Notes: generated by a model from the letters alone, not told the origin. Positions 21,669 to 32,200 are shown, counted from the first letter of the stretch. The stretch: 64,000 bases of DNA from Symbiodinium natans (GCA_905221605.1 CAJNDS010002437.1:349001-413000), one strand, 5' to 3'. Numbers and translations are program-made.

Positions 21669-21703
<35 letters not shown>
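21541..21703. repeat. Large hairpin: (TA)n - polyC - 40-bp stem - polyG - (TA)n
   Basis: CCCCCCAAAGATCTAGG...TTTAGCGATATC is answered, after a 6-base AAAACA loop, by GATATCGCTAAACC...CCTAGATCTTTGGGGG. The arms extend through polyC/polyG into (TA)n, giving about 75 bp per arm with a few mismatches. Confidence 0.85.
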
Positions 21704-21704
<1 letters not shown>

Positions 21705-21905
21705 TTATTCTATTCATATCTATATTTGTATCTACATACATATGGCACATGATTCTTATGGAATGGTAGGCGGGCTAAGGGCCTTGCTGCTGAGCAGGCA
21801 GCACGGCGAGACGACCACGCGCCGAGCAGGGCGTCGGTTTCCAGAGGTGTTCCTGCATTAGGGTTTAGGGTTTAGGGTTTAGGGTTTAGGGATGTAGGAG
21901 CACAG

Positions 21906-22015
21906 AAGATGGATCGTGCGTGTGCTGAGTGCAAGGGATGGCCGAAGCTTCTTATTGCATCCTCATTGCTGCGGTTGATTCTGAGAAGAGACGGAACGCT
22001 GCGCGAAAGGCACCA
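21906..22015 (+). CDS. Candidate exon (partial gene)
   Basis: GCACAG|AAG ATG ... CACCA|GTGAGG. Reads KMDRACAECKGWPKLLIASS then LLRLILRRDGTLRERH. A good GTGAGG donor ends it. The next intron carries a MITE-A copy. The complementary strand is also open (LEQWLLGRCLTGAFRA), so strand is not certain. Confidence 0.35.
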
Positions 22016-22058
22016 GTGAGGCATCGCCCCAAGAGCCACTGCTCGAGGTGCCTCCGAT

Positions 22059-22163
22059 GTGGGAGTTTACGAGAATGAGGAACCTGTAATGCAGACCCCC
22101 AAGTAGTAGGATTCCTTTGTAATGAGGACCCCGACAAGGCACCCCCTAATTTCGGAACCCCCC
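22059..22163. mobile_element. MITE family A, copy 4
   Basis: GTGGGAGTTTACGAGAATGAGG ends answered by CCTAATTTCGGAACCCCC; interior GGATTCCTTTGTAATGAGG. Confidence 0.7.
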
Positions 22164-22313
22164 TTATGCGATGTTCAAGAGACAAGCCTCGATGAGGTTT
22201 GAGTCCTCTGCTTGTTGAAAGGCACGGGTGCCACGCTCGAGCTCAGCGCAGGACGATCTACCCGTGGTGGTCACTCGAGAAGAGGTGCCAGGGTGTTGGA
22301 GTCGGGCATATTC

Positions 22314-22411
22314 GGGGGTTTTTACGAAACTACCCCAAAATACTAGGATTCCCTTGTAATCAGGACCCCAATATGGTACCCCCTAAGCACCTCCTACTCT
22401 CGGAAACCCCC
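22314..22411. mobile_element. MITE family A, copy 5
   Basis: GGGGGTTTTTACGAAAC ... CTCTCGGAAACCCCC; interior AGGATTCCCTTGTAATCAGG. Confidence 0.75.
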
Positions 22412-22444
22412 ACATGGATCCTTTTCTCAATAATCTGAGATCAG

Positions 22445-22588
22445 CGATTGCTTCCTGAGGTGGCGGAGGCTGTGGAAGACATGCGGCGGTATGGTGCTTC
22501 TCTTGTGCGGCCGGTCGCTGACGCCATGGAGGCCACGCGCGCCCATGGTGCAGTGGCACTGGAGAGAGGCGCGGCAAAGCGGCCTTAA
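22445..22588 (+). CDS. Terminal exon of an unrecognised gene
   Basis: GATCAG|CGA then 47 codons to TAA at 22586: RLLPEVAEAVEDMRRYGASL...VADAMEATRAHGAVALERG. Strongly helical, charged and alanine-rich. Preceded by a MITE-A intron. The upstream partner is probably the open piece at about 22230-22275 (QDDLPVVVTREEVPG), but the phase join is unclear. Confidence 0.4.
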   Translation, partial: RLLPEVAEAVEDMRRYGASLVRPVADAMEATRAHGAVALERGAAKRP

Positions 22589-22888
22589 ATGGCGCGGGGT
22601 TAAGCATTCCAGCCTTTGAGCCTTTCCGGCCTTGGTCTGACGTCATATGCTGTTTTGAGGGATTTAAACCCTTAAAACATCCTAAACCCTAAGCCCAAAA
22701 TCGCGGACATCCTGGGACCATCTGGGACCTTTCGTGAGGTGCAGAGGCTGCGAGCGCGGCGCGCCGCCAGGGCAACGCAGCTTTGCGGTCTGGCGCAGAG
22801 ACGGCGGAGGCGCGCAATGCATGCAACAAGAAATGAAACGCATGGGGGTTATTAGGGCTAGGGTTTAGGGTTCAGGCTTTAGGGTTTA

Positions 22889-22992
22889 GGGTTTACGAGA
22901 ATAAGGGACCCTAGTATAAACCCCCCCAAATAGTAGGAGTCTCTTACACAACATACCCGAATAAGGTATAACTCCTATTTTCGGAAACCCCC
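22889..22992. mobile_element. MITE family A, copy 6
   Basis: GGGTTTACGAGAATAAGGG ... CTATTTTCGGAAACCCCC, directly joined on its left to a TTTAGGG tract. Confidence 0.7.
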
Positions 22993-23067
22993 GCGTGGGC
23001 GGAATTCTCGACGGCTCCCATGCTCCTTGAAACTTGGGTGAGCCCTTGCTTCAGTTGTTCTTGTGTC

Positions 23068-23154
23068 AGGGTTTAGGGTTTAGGGTTCAGGGTCTAGGGT
23101 CTAGGGTCTAGGGTCTAGGGTCTAGGGTTTAGGGTTTAGGGTTTAGGGTTTAGG
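23068..23154 (+). repeat. Telomere-type array with a TCTAGGG block
   Basis: Six consecutive TCTAGGG units flanked by TTTAGGG units. Further tracts follow at 23326-23391 (+) and 23512-23566 (-). Between them 23173-23254 (ELIVEEGSSLLPDTSDD, stop TGA) may be a terminal exon. Confidence 0.8.
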
Positions 23155-23582
23155 CTGAAATTCGGCGACCTTGGGTTCTCAAACGTCAGGAGCTTATCGT
23201 AGAGGAGGGCTCTTCGCTCCTGCCTGATACATCAGATGACTTTGCGACGCATTGAAGCGAAGGCGCATCTGAAGTAAGGCCCCGGCTTGAGACCCTTCCC
23301 ACCCTCCCTCACTTATACCGAAGAAGGGTTTAGGGTTTTAGAGTTTAGAGTTTAGGGTTTAGGGTTTAGGGCTTAGGGCTTCGGGTTTAGGCGTCGGTGC
23401 CATTCCTTCTGCCAAGAAGGTCGCACTTGCGTGCCGTGCCCAGTCAGCCTAGTTTTTGTCCACCCGGCTGTCAAACAAAAAGCCCCAATGTCACTCAATA
23501 GGGAACAGGGTAACCCTAAGCCCAAGCCCTAAACCCTCTAAAAGCCCCTAAACCCTAAACCCTGCTGTGCGGACCTGTGCAG

Positions 23583-23742
23583 ACAGGCGCTCAGAAAAGC
23601 TGGCGTCCAAGCGGCCCATACAAGTGCCGAGATGATCCAGCAAGGAACGGAGGCTCTGATCGAATGCGATGTAGGCTCATGCAAGAAATTTGGATTCTGC
23701 CCTATGGAGGCCTCATCCCTGTTATGCGTAGTTGGGGGGCGG
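23583..23742 (+). CDS. Candidate internal exon
   Basis: TGTGCAG|A then QALRKAGVQAAHTSAEMIQQ...ECDVGSCKKFGFCPMEA...CVVGGR, ending CGG|GTCTAGG. Bounded by CCCTAAA on the left and TTTAGGG-like sequence on the right. Amphipathic helix followed by four cysteines. Its gene is not resolved. Confidence 0.4.
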
Positions 23743-24279
23743 GTCTAGGTAAGGGGTTTGGGTTTAGTGTTAAGGGGTACGCATTGCTGCCCACGCGCCC
23801 CAGAGCATGCCGCGAGAAACCCTAACCCCTAGATAACCCTAAAACCTGAATCCTGAACCCTAAACCGCGGCTGCTTGCGGAAGGTGGCGCGTGCAAATTG
23901 GCAGCACGGCGCTGAGGCTTGTCAACGTGGGCTGCATGAGGCCAGCGTGACACCCCAAACCCTGCCGAGGGTTGCTACAACAAGGATTTGTAAAGTCATC
24001 GGGTGTTCATTCCAGCTGATCCACAATGCGTGAGGCCTCTGCGGCTTGGAAACGCGCCGCGCCTTACATGGACAAGGTGCACTTGGCATCAAGCCTTATG
24101 GCAGTGTACTTTTGAAGACGGCGGACAGCATGTGAGGGTAGCGGGTAGCACGTACCAAAATGACATGCAGGATGAGCATGAACAGACTCAAGCTGAGGGC
24201 ATCCTGCTCGTGAACGTTGTCTGCGCACTTGCCATCGGAGGTGCTTATGAGTCCCGGTAATGTCGACTGACCGGTGTCC

Positions 24280-24358
24280 TATATCCCCCTTGGGAATTCT
24301 TTTTGTTTATATAAAACCCAAGAGCCTTTTTTCTATTGATGTTCGAAGGGGAGTATAG
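24280..24358. mobile_element. MITE family C, copy 1
   Basis: TATATCCCCCTTGGGAATTC ... GGGGAGTATAG; interior TTTTTGTTTATATAAAACCC. Same family at 38131 and 43124. Confidence 0.65.
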
Positions 24359-24670
24359 TCTGCTCAGTAAGTATCCGTGAGCACCAGGCAGCCGTGCAGC
24401 TATACTTGCGCAGTTGATTTTCTGAGTGAGTCAGATCCAGACCTTTTCAGATCCAAAGCTGGTTAAGCCTGCCTGGGCGCAGGTGTGATGGTGAAAAAAA
24501 GTAGAACTTCATGGCGAGTTACATCACCAAACTCCCTCACAGAAAGTGGAGCCCACCAACTGCAGAGCAGATGCAGAATAAACCCTGAACCCGAAACCCG
24601 AAACCCTAAACCCTAAACCCTAAACGGCCCGAACCCTAAACGGCCCTAAACCCTAAACCCTGCTCCACAG

Positions 24671-26409
24671 GCTTCATCACCTTGGCGATCATGCTGGTCT
24701 GCATGCCGCTAAAGCCGTCACGGATGCACCACGGGGCCTTCGACCGAATGTTCTGGGTCACGCAGGCCTGCCAAGCTTCCATCATGATCGTTGGTCCCCC
24801 CTAAAGCCTTAGCCTTAAACCCTAAACCCTAAACCCCGAACCCTAAACCCGCCATTGCAGCGAAGCACTTGCCCCGAGCAACAAGAGGGATTTCCTTGCA
24901 AAGCTTCTCGCAGCCTTGGGAAACACCAGCTGCAGTATCCAGACCGTCCGTTCGCGTGGTTCCTCCTTGGGTACCCTGATTATCTATCACTAGATCTTAA
25001 ACCCTAAACCTTAAACCCTAAACCCTGAACCCTAAATCCTAGATATACAGCAAGGACCGTAAAGGCACCACAATCTCAAGAACCGTACTTGAGTATTCGC
25101 GGATCTCTGTCAGCATGTTTGGAGGGCCTCTACCTGCTGGCTTTTAGCATCCCTGCGCTCGTGGCCACCGTGCAGCACCTCGGAAGCAAGAAGAGGCGGT
25201 TTAGGGTTTAGGGTTTAGGATTTCGGGTTTAGGGTTTAGGGTTTAGGGTTTAGGGTTTCTAATGTTTTTAGCTTTCTTTTTGGAACCCATTCTTACAAGG
25301 GATTCAAATGTATCATCGGAAGGAGCTATACCTCTTAGAGGGGACCCCAAATGCACCGAATAAAGTGCCCAAATAGTAGGGCTCCCTGATAATAAGGACC
25401 CCTCATAAGGTACCCTAACCCCTAAACCCTAAACCCTAAACCCTAAACCCTAAACCCTAAACCCTAAACCCTAAACCCTAAACCCTAAACCCTAAACCCT
25501 AAACCCTAAACCCTAAACCCTAAACCTTAACGGAAACCGCAGAAAAATGCAAAGAAGAATGCTCCATGCACCGCTGCGCCACGCAGGTGCGGCATCCTCC
25601 GGGATGGCTTTGAAGGCTGGCCGGCGTGGGGTTTAGGGTTTAGGTTTTAGGGTTTAGGGTTTAGGGTTTCCGAAAGTAGGGGGTGCACCCTATTCAGGTC
25701 CTGATTATAAGGGAAAACCCTGCCTTGAAGGCTGGCCGGCGTGGTTGAAGGTGGAGCTCTGGCTCGGCATTTTGACGCTCGCCCACGACTTGGGGGAAAG
25801 AATATGAAAGAATGGGTTTAGGGTTTAGGGTTTAGGGTTTAGGGTTAGGGTTTAGGGTTTAGGGTTTAGGGTTTAGACAGAATGGGGTACCTTGTTTTTG
25901 GGGTTCTTGATAAAGGGGGAATCCTACTATTTGGGTTTAGGGTTTTATTTCCCAACAATAAAGGGATGCCCCTTTTCATACCCCCCAAATAGAATAGAAT
26001 CCCCTTAAAGGGACCCCTCCCAAAAGCGGTGCCCTATTTTCGGAAACCCCCCCCCCAAAAAAAATCTTCCAACATTGTCACAAGATGGCTCGAGCGTCCT
26101 GGCTCCATGCGTATGGCAAGTGCAACTACACTATCTGAAGCCTCGCAGGCTGAGGCGTACCCTACCTTAAACCTGAGCCCTAAACAACAAAACACAGACC
26201 ATGGTTTCAATCACAGCCGGTGGGCACACACAGGCAAACCAAACGGACGCTAGACGCAGGCCAAAAGCAGGCCAGAATGGAGATCCAGCTTGCTGTCATG
26301 TTGCCTTGCCTTGAGGAAGTACCAGGTGGGCAGAGCCGTGTTCTTCATCGGCGCAACTCTGCTAAACCAGCAGCTAGTGCAGGCTGTTGCGTTGGCATCT
26401 CCCCGATAA
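24671..26409 (+). CDS. Seven-exon gene for a probable membrane protein (5' incomplete)
   Basis: Exons: 24671-24793 (FITLAIMLVCMPLKPSRM...FDRMFWVTQACQASIMIV), 24866-24958 (ALAPSNKRDFLAKLLAAL), 25051-25198 (SIRGSLSACLEGLYLLAFSI), 25543-25615 (KNAKKNAPCTAAPRRCGILR), 25731-~25797 (GWPAWLKVELWLGILTLAHD), 26095-26156 (RPGSMRMASATTLSEASQAE), 26271-26409 (YQVGRAVFFIGATLLNQQL, stop TAA 26407). Junctions 1-2, 2-3 and 6-7 match in phase with GT donors. 4-5 is a 20-bp duplicated site cut at GAAG|GC on both copies. 3-4 requires the donor in the second TTTAGGG unit. 5-6 needs a GA donor and is weak. Several hydrophobic helices suggest 3-5 membrane spans. Introns hold CCCTAAA/TTTAGGG arrays and MITE-A pieces. 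No family recognised. Confidence 0.5.
25412..25530 (-). repeat. (CCCTAAA)n array, ~16 units
   Basis: Perfect units inside the intron between exons 3 and 4 of the gene at 24671; followed by AACGGAAACCGCAG acceptor. A truncated MITE-A (about 25345-25408) precedes it. Confidence 0.95.
25610..25744 (+). mobile_element. Introner with 20-bp target-site duplication
   Basis: TTGAAGGCTGGCCGGCGTGG occurs at 25610-25629 and again at 25725-25744. Between them lie TTTAGGG units and half a MITE-A (GGGTTTCCGAAAGTAGG...). Splicing at GAAG|GC in copy 1 and GAAG| in copy 2 restores one uninterrupted frame, ...ILRDGFEGWPAWLKVELWLG. This is what insertion of an intron-forming element into an exon should leave. 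Confidence 0.7.
25881..26050. mobile_element. MITE family A, nested/expanded copy
   Basis: GGTACCTTGTTTTTGGGG...GAATCCTACTATTTGGG then a second, inverted set CCCAAATAGAATAGAATCCCC...CTATTTTCGGAAACCCCC. Looks like two copies fused head to head, with a short TTTAGGG in between. Confidence 0.6.
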
Positions 26410-26440
26410 GCCGAGCTAGGAGTCGGCAGAAACTTGATTT

Positions 26441-26549
26441 AAGGTTTAGGGTTCAGGGTTTAGGGTTTAGGGTTTGGGGTTTTGGGGTTTAGGGTTTAGG
26501 GTTTGGGGTTTGGGGTTTAGGGTTTAGGGTTTAGGGTTTAGGGTTTAGG
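26441..26549 (+). repeat. (TTTAGGG)n array with TTTGGGG units
   Basis: About 15 units, two TTTGGGG units in the middle. Lies just after the stop of the gene at 24671. Confidence 0.9.
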
Positions 26550-26690
26550 CCCAAGAGAAGGGCCGGTGGGGTGGGCGCGTCTGAAAATGGGGCGCCGTAG
26601 GTACGAAAAGGGAAAGAACCCTAAACCCTCAGCCTAAACCCGAAACCTGAAACCCTAAGCCCTAAACCGCCAAACCCAAAAGCATCCCAG

Positions 26691-27478
26691 GCTGGCTTCT
26701 ATGTCTTTCCCCTGATGGCAAACTTCGGGCTGGTGGCGGACGTGGAACTCTGGACGATCATCTTGTCCTATTTCTTAGGCGCCGGGGCTCCTTCTTTGAG
26801 GAATGCAAGTTTTATGTTCAGGGCTTAGGGAGGGCAAAAGTGTGGCAATATAATATAAATAAATAAATATATATATATATATATATATACACATTCATCT
26901 GGATTTCTTCACCGTATTCGAACATAGGAATATATTCCTGTAAACCGAATAATTCTGTGCTAATACAGTCTTGTACTCGTATAAGATATTGCATAGAATG
27001 GCGCAAGGATACTGTGCGAGAGGATATGAGGGGCTTGCCTCGGTGAAGTGACGTGACGCACTTGGCACCCGCGTGCCACGCGCCTCTCCAGGCATCATCT
27101 CTTTGCTTTCGGGCAGCTTCCTGCTTATTTTCGAGGGCTTGCTGTCGGTGTGCCTGGGCTGCAGCGGTTTAGGGTTTAGGGTTTAGAGGTTAGGGGTTAG
27201 GGTTTAGGGTTTAGGGCGTGCGAGCAGAATGGCAGCGTGGCACAGTGCCTGGTCAGGTACATTCGCCAGGCTTTGTACGACAGGGTGCCAGAGCCTACAG
27301 CAGCTACACCATGACGAAGGTGATACCGAACGAACCGAAGCAAGCACGCAATGTATCGTTTTATCGCTTTGCAACAGCCACAGCTGCTAAAGCTGCAGAC
27401 TGTACACGGAACGCCCAGAGGAAAAGGTCTCCGGCCATCCTTGCATGCTCAACTGACCCTTTCCACCCGAAATGGTAG
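26691..27478 (+). CDS. Multi-exon gene, hydrophobic protein (5' incomplete)
   Basis: Exons 26691-26808 (AGFYVFPLMANFGLVADVEL...TIILSYFLGAGAPSLRNA), 27092-27166 (IISLLSGSFLLIFEGLLSVC) and 27228-27478 (stop TAG 27476). Junctions A|GTTTTATG...CTCCAG|GC and G|GTTTAGGG...CGAGCAG|AA are in phase. The last exon has two open readings: the in-phase one (EWQRGTVPGQVHSPG...DPFHPKW) and a shorter, more protein-like one (CLVRYIRQALYDRVPEP, stop 27312) if the donor sits in a later repeat unit. Exons 1-2 are strongly hydrophobic. VELW with following hydrophobics recurs in the gene at 24671, hinting at related proteins in tandem. Confidence 0.45.
26855..26890. repeat. (TA)n microsatellite inside an intron
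   Basis: AATAAATAAATATATATAT run in the intron between exons 1 and 2 of the gene at 26691. Confidence 0.8.
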
Positions 27479-27950
27479 AAATTACGAAGAGTTGCTACCG
27501 AAGCCGGTAGCTGAAACCCCTACTTGTATGGCCGTTTCGCAAGTCTAAAGGTTTTAGGGTGCAATGCGCGAGGCATTGAGTCAAGCTTCTCCAAGGTGTG
27601 CGCACCGTTCCAAAACTTCTCGATCTGGCACCAGGCAACGGAATTGCCCGAGCAAACTGCCGATGTAGCAGGTCCCACCCAAAAAGACGAGTTATGCCTC
27701 AGCTCTTGTTTCGCACTTGTTCGTGTTTCCTCGGCTCGCAGGCTTCCTGGCACAAAGAAGAAGTCATGGAACCCTATTGTCTCAGCGCCGAGCCGAACAG
27801 CAACAACATGCAACAACATAGTACAAGACCACCATGTGGGCAGAAGAATGTAAAGTGCCCCTGCTCCAATGACCTGTGCCTTCATGTCCCAGTCAAGTCG
27901 CAAGCGTGCCATTTGGCCAGCTGCAGAGGCAACAAGTCCGCACCAAGCTG

Positions 27951-28072
27951 TAAGACCCCTTTATGAGGTGTATATATAGGGGTTACCATAATAGCAAGGG
28001 ACCCCTATATGAGGTACATATAGGGGTCTTATAGAGATAAGGGTTCTAGGGGTCATTCCTTATACCCCTTAA
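27951..28072. mobile_element. Palindromic short element (AGACCCCT...AGGGGTCT)
   Basis: AGACCCCTTTATGAGGTGTA is repeated as GACCCCTATATGAGGTACAT 50 bp later and closed by ATATAGGGGTCT. Probably a MITE. 27479-28270 has no gene I can defend. Confidence 0.45.
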
Positions 28073-28271
28073 TCGCACCCGCAGCCTGCAGCCGTCATAG
28101 CCCGAGTATGGATTCCGAAGCTTGCGCCGGAAGAGCTTCATCAAGCAGCGTCTTCAATGTGGAGTCGACGTCGAGCACTGCAGGCCGAATCACTGACAGA
28201 GTCAGAAGCTACGAAGTACAAAGTACCCCACATGCGTTCGCCTGACGTGCTGACACTTTGGACGGCTGCAG

Positions 28272-28531
28272 GCCAAAAGGGGAATTGTGGCTTTTGGTGA
28301 AAACGATTCTTCAGAAGCGCTTGATCTCAAGGGCGCGAAAAAGCCTTCTGTTAAAACTGTTCCCGAAGAAGCCCTTGCTTTGAAAGAACTAAACCCTAAA
28401 CCCTAAACCCTAAACCCTAAACCCTAAACCCTAACCCCTCAATAAACCCTAAACCCTAAGCCCTAAGCCCTTCTTGAAAGCCCGCTTTTCTGGAGGCCAA
28501 AGGGAGCCGGATCGCCGCATTTCCTTTATGA
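28272..28531 (+). CDS. Two candidate exons flanking a CCCTAAA array
   Basis: Exon 28272-~28385: AKRGIVAFGENDSSEALDLK...KKPSVKTVPEEALALK. Exon from 28481: PAFLEAKGSRIAAFPL, stop TGA 28529; another frame reads PLFWRPKGAGSPHFLYDD to a stop at 28592. The array 28389-28470 lies between them, flanked by (C)TTGAAAG on both sides. The donor would have to be GA (AAA|GAACTAAACCC). Charged, Lys/Glu-rich first exon. Gene not recognised. Confidence 0.4.
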
Positions 28532-28619
28532 TGACCCACGTGTCCAGTATGCACGAGAAACGTCTCCAAGCTGCAGAGAAGGCCGGGTGTGAACACATTT
28601 TTTTGTTTTTGGATTTTTA

Positions 28620-28896
28620 GGTTCTGTCGTATATTCGTATATTGTTATACCTAATACACAAAATGTAACGATGTACAATGGATTCGAAGATACTATTTTA
28701 TTTCACGAAAGGGTAATAATACAGATATACAAAGATATACATGTTACGCAAGCACACACACGCTACAGTCAGATGCATACCACATGTGTGTGTGTATGTA
28801 TACGGTATATATATATATATATATATATATATTTTATGTTCTATATAGTAGAGTGCACAATGTTTGTTTTAGAATTTTCCATTTTTTACTACATAT
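28620..28896. repeat. AT-rich flank with (TA)n, left of copia insertion
   Basis: Includes TGTGTGTGTATGTATACGG and a (TA)~13 run at 28806-28832. No gene. Confidence 0.7.
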
Positions 28897-28900
28897 CATA

Positions 28901-29048
28901 TGTGAAATCAGTGGAGGCTTCCTCCCTGGCCATATCACCCGCGGTCTTTCTTTTCGGCCCACAGAGGGCCCTCTTGATCCTTAAGCTACTGACTTTGCAG
29001 TGTGCGTAAAATTGAGTCCGAGCCATAGATTTGAAGTGGGCGCTGTCA
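28901..29048 (+). repeat. 5' LTR, 148 bp
   Basis: Starts TGTGAAATCAGTGGAGGC, ends GGGCGCTGTCA. The terminal CGCTGTCA and the first internal bases (GTTGACAGCG) form an 8-bp palindrome across the LTR border where a primer-binding site is expected. No match to the usual initiator-tRNA-Met primer sequence is evident. Confidence 0.93.
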
Positions 29049-29218
29049 GTTGACAGCGGAGCCTGCGTGGCTCTTGGCGGCGTGTGTGGCGTCGCAGCCG
29101 GCGGTCCCAGGGGCCTGCTGTTTCCCTCCTCGCCTTCTAACCGATCAGCCGCGGGAAGGTGGTGACGTATCTGATCGAGCCCAGCCACGTCGACATCTAC
29201 AAGAGCGAGTGAGTGAAG

Positions 29219-32200
29219 ATGCCATCTACTTCGGAAGGACAGTCCTCAGGCGATCCTGGAGGATATGTCTACCGAGATAGAGATCCCCCACCTTCTTGGA
29301 ACGGTTCCACTCCAGAGGTCTCTTTCAAGACCTGGCTTCGAGATCTTGAGCTGTGGGAGGCCACGACGGATATTCCCAAGGAGAAGAGGGCGATCAAGCT
29401 GGTTCAAGCTCTCACAGGGCCAGCAAGGGAGGCGGTGTCGTCTTTGACGCTGGCCGAGCTCCAGCATGCGGACGGCTACAAGACGGTGATGAAAGTGCTC
29501 AACGACAACTTTAAGCCGTATGTGGAGACAGCGTTGCCGAGGGCCATGGAGGGCGTGTTCTATGGCCAGGCTAGAGGTGCCAAGGAGTCCATCCCGGATT
29601 ACCTGGTGCGCGCGTCGCATGCCTTGGCGGAGCTCAAAGCCGAGGGCGTGGACCTTCCGGCGAAGGCTGCCGGATACTTGCTGTTCCGGCAGGCGAACTT
29701 GGACAAAGAGCTGGAGTCCCGTGTGGTCACGTGGTTGGCTGGCGACTACACCAAGGATGTGGTGATCGCCAACCTAAGGCGACTTGACCGCATCAACTCG
29801 AGCAGCTCCGGGTCCAAGGCGATGCTCTGGACGGAGACTGAAGAGGGCGAAGGCCAGGAGGTGTACTACGAGAACCACGAGCACTATGGCGAGCCCGAGT
29901 TCTACCTGGAGGCGGAAGACGAAGAAGACGAGAACTACGTGTACCTAGAAGACGGCGAGCTGGACGCGGTGTACGAGGAAGGCGATGTCATGGAAGCTTT
30001 GGCGTCGTACCAACATGTTCGGCAGCAGCTCAAAGAACAGCAAAAGGGCCGGCAGTACTACCAGCCGAACCTTGGCAAGAAAGGGGGCAAGAAGCTCTTC
30101 AACAAGGACGGCAAGAACACCGGCAAGCAGAGCAGCAAGTCCTTCGGCAAAGGCGGCTCGGCATGGAAGGGGTCGCCTACGTCACGAAGAGTGCACATAG
30201 AGCAGCTCAAGCTTAGGACTCGATGCCGGGCTTGCGGAGAAGTCGGGCATTGGAGCAAGGAGTGTAGGCACCGAGCGGGGCCATCGCTGACTACCTCTTC
30301 GTCATCGTCGGGCCCGGGAGCAAGCCGAGGGTCCTTCTACTGGGCCGGCCGAATGGATGCCGGGTCTGGTGGAGCGAACACCTTCTTGTCCTTCGGCCAG
30401 TTCCTCAATGACAGGCCGGGCGAGTCGATGGCGGGCGAGCTCTTCGTGGGAGTGACTACGCAGGGATGCCACGGCCTGGTGGACACTGCGGCTCAGGAAG
30501 GCCTGGTGGGTCGTCCGGCCCTTCTTCGTTTGCTGGACCTTTTGAGGCCCCTAGGCCTAAAAGGCTGCTGGACGGACAAGGCCACCCAGGCACGCGGCAT
30601 TGGAGGCGCAGCAAAAACAGTCGGCGTGTGCGAAGTTCCCATCGGCCTCGGTGGAGTTCCAGGAGTGCTTGAGCTGACAGTCGTAGCCGAAGACGTGCCA
30701 TTGCTGTTGCCGGTTAGTCTCTTGAGGGCCTTGGGTTCAGTCATTGATCTAAGCAAAGACAAGATCACCTTCAGCAAAGTGAATGGAGAGTGCAACATGA
30801 CGACTCTTCCCTCAGGGCACGCAGCTGTGGATGTGCTTGACTTCGGTCCTGAAGGTTGGGTGATGCCTTCCGCGTGTGCAGGGCGTCGTATGGAGTCCGA
30901 CTTTCGCACTGGGCAGGTTTTTGGCTCGAGACCAAAGACTACAAGATCGCCCAAGACTCTCAAGTCCGAGGCCTATGCTAGCTTCGCGTGCCCTGCAGCA
31001 GCAGCAGGGGCGGCAGCGGAATCCATGGCAGCTAGTGCGGAATCCCGTCAGCCGGCCAAGGCTCGCCGTCCGAAACTGGCGGGTTTTGTTGGACAAACTC
31101 TGCTCGCTGCTGGCCTGGGGATACTGGCAAACCGTGGTGTCACCGTGGCTCTCTCTTCCCGGGCCAGAGTCGCAGCAGCAGCCCAGCCCTACGGATACCA
31201 CTTCGCCAGCGACCTTGACTACGAGTTCGGCTACCAGCAGGGGCCAGATCTACAAGAACTACCTGGAAGGCGAGAGGCCCGAACAGCTGGCTTCGGTGAA
31301 AGGCGTGCCGACTCAAGAGATTGGCCGCTGTGCTCACCCAGCTCAGCAGCTCAAAGGAGGAGGCAATGGACACATGAACTGGTTCCACTGCAACCTGTGC
31401 AAGGCTCGATGGAAACTCAGCCCGAGAACAGCCGGAGCTTTGACCGGCCGACCAGTGGAGACCGTGAACCAGTCGAAGGAGAAGACCCTCAACCTGGCGG
31501 AGAACGCTCTGAAACAACAAGAGAAGCGAATGGCCCAGAAGCACCAGGTGGAGATGGGAAACCTGATGCAGCAGCTGGCGGACGAGCGCGCCAGGAGCGA
31601 CGAGCTGCAGACTACGCTGGACTTGCGCGAGGGCGAGTACCTGGAGTTCGAGAGGGCGGTGGAGAACGTGACCGCAATGGAGGCTCACCTGTCCGAGATG
31701 GACCCGACTACCGCGAACCAGGTGCAGGCAATGGTCTCCGAGTTCAAGAGAGTTCAGCGCTACGAGCAGGAGACCCGACATCGAGCGAACACGCTGCCCT
31801 TGCGAGAAACCAAGAGCGACTGGGAGCAAGCCGTGGCCACGATGAAGCAAGCGGTGGACATGGTGAACCAGTTCTACGCGCGCATGATGACCCAAAGAAC
31901 CCAAGTGGCGAAGCAACTGGCAGGAATGTGAACGTAGGCCAGAACGTCAGATCGTGGGATGGAACGCGAGTGTTGCAAAGTGCTACGCCTAACATGGTGC
32001 GTCGTTGGATGGCCAGGCCTCTTCCCTTCCTGGACGACTTTGTGGTGGTCTCCAAGAATGGTGTCCTGCAGCGAATGGACCGGCAGGACGTGGAGGGCCT
32101 GCACAGCCTGGAAGACGAGGAGGTCTATGTGGTGGTCAAAGAGCCCGAGCTGTACTTGGAGCACCAGAGCGACGAGACCAAGATCGACAAGGCGAAGTCT

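Noticed and set aside
30876-31140. First part of the +1 ORF within copia (QGVVWSPTFALGRFL...)
   Set aside because: Here the main frame is the protein-like one; only from about 31,240 does the +1 frame become convincing.
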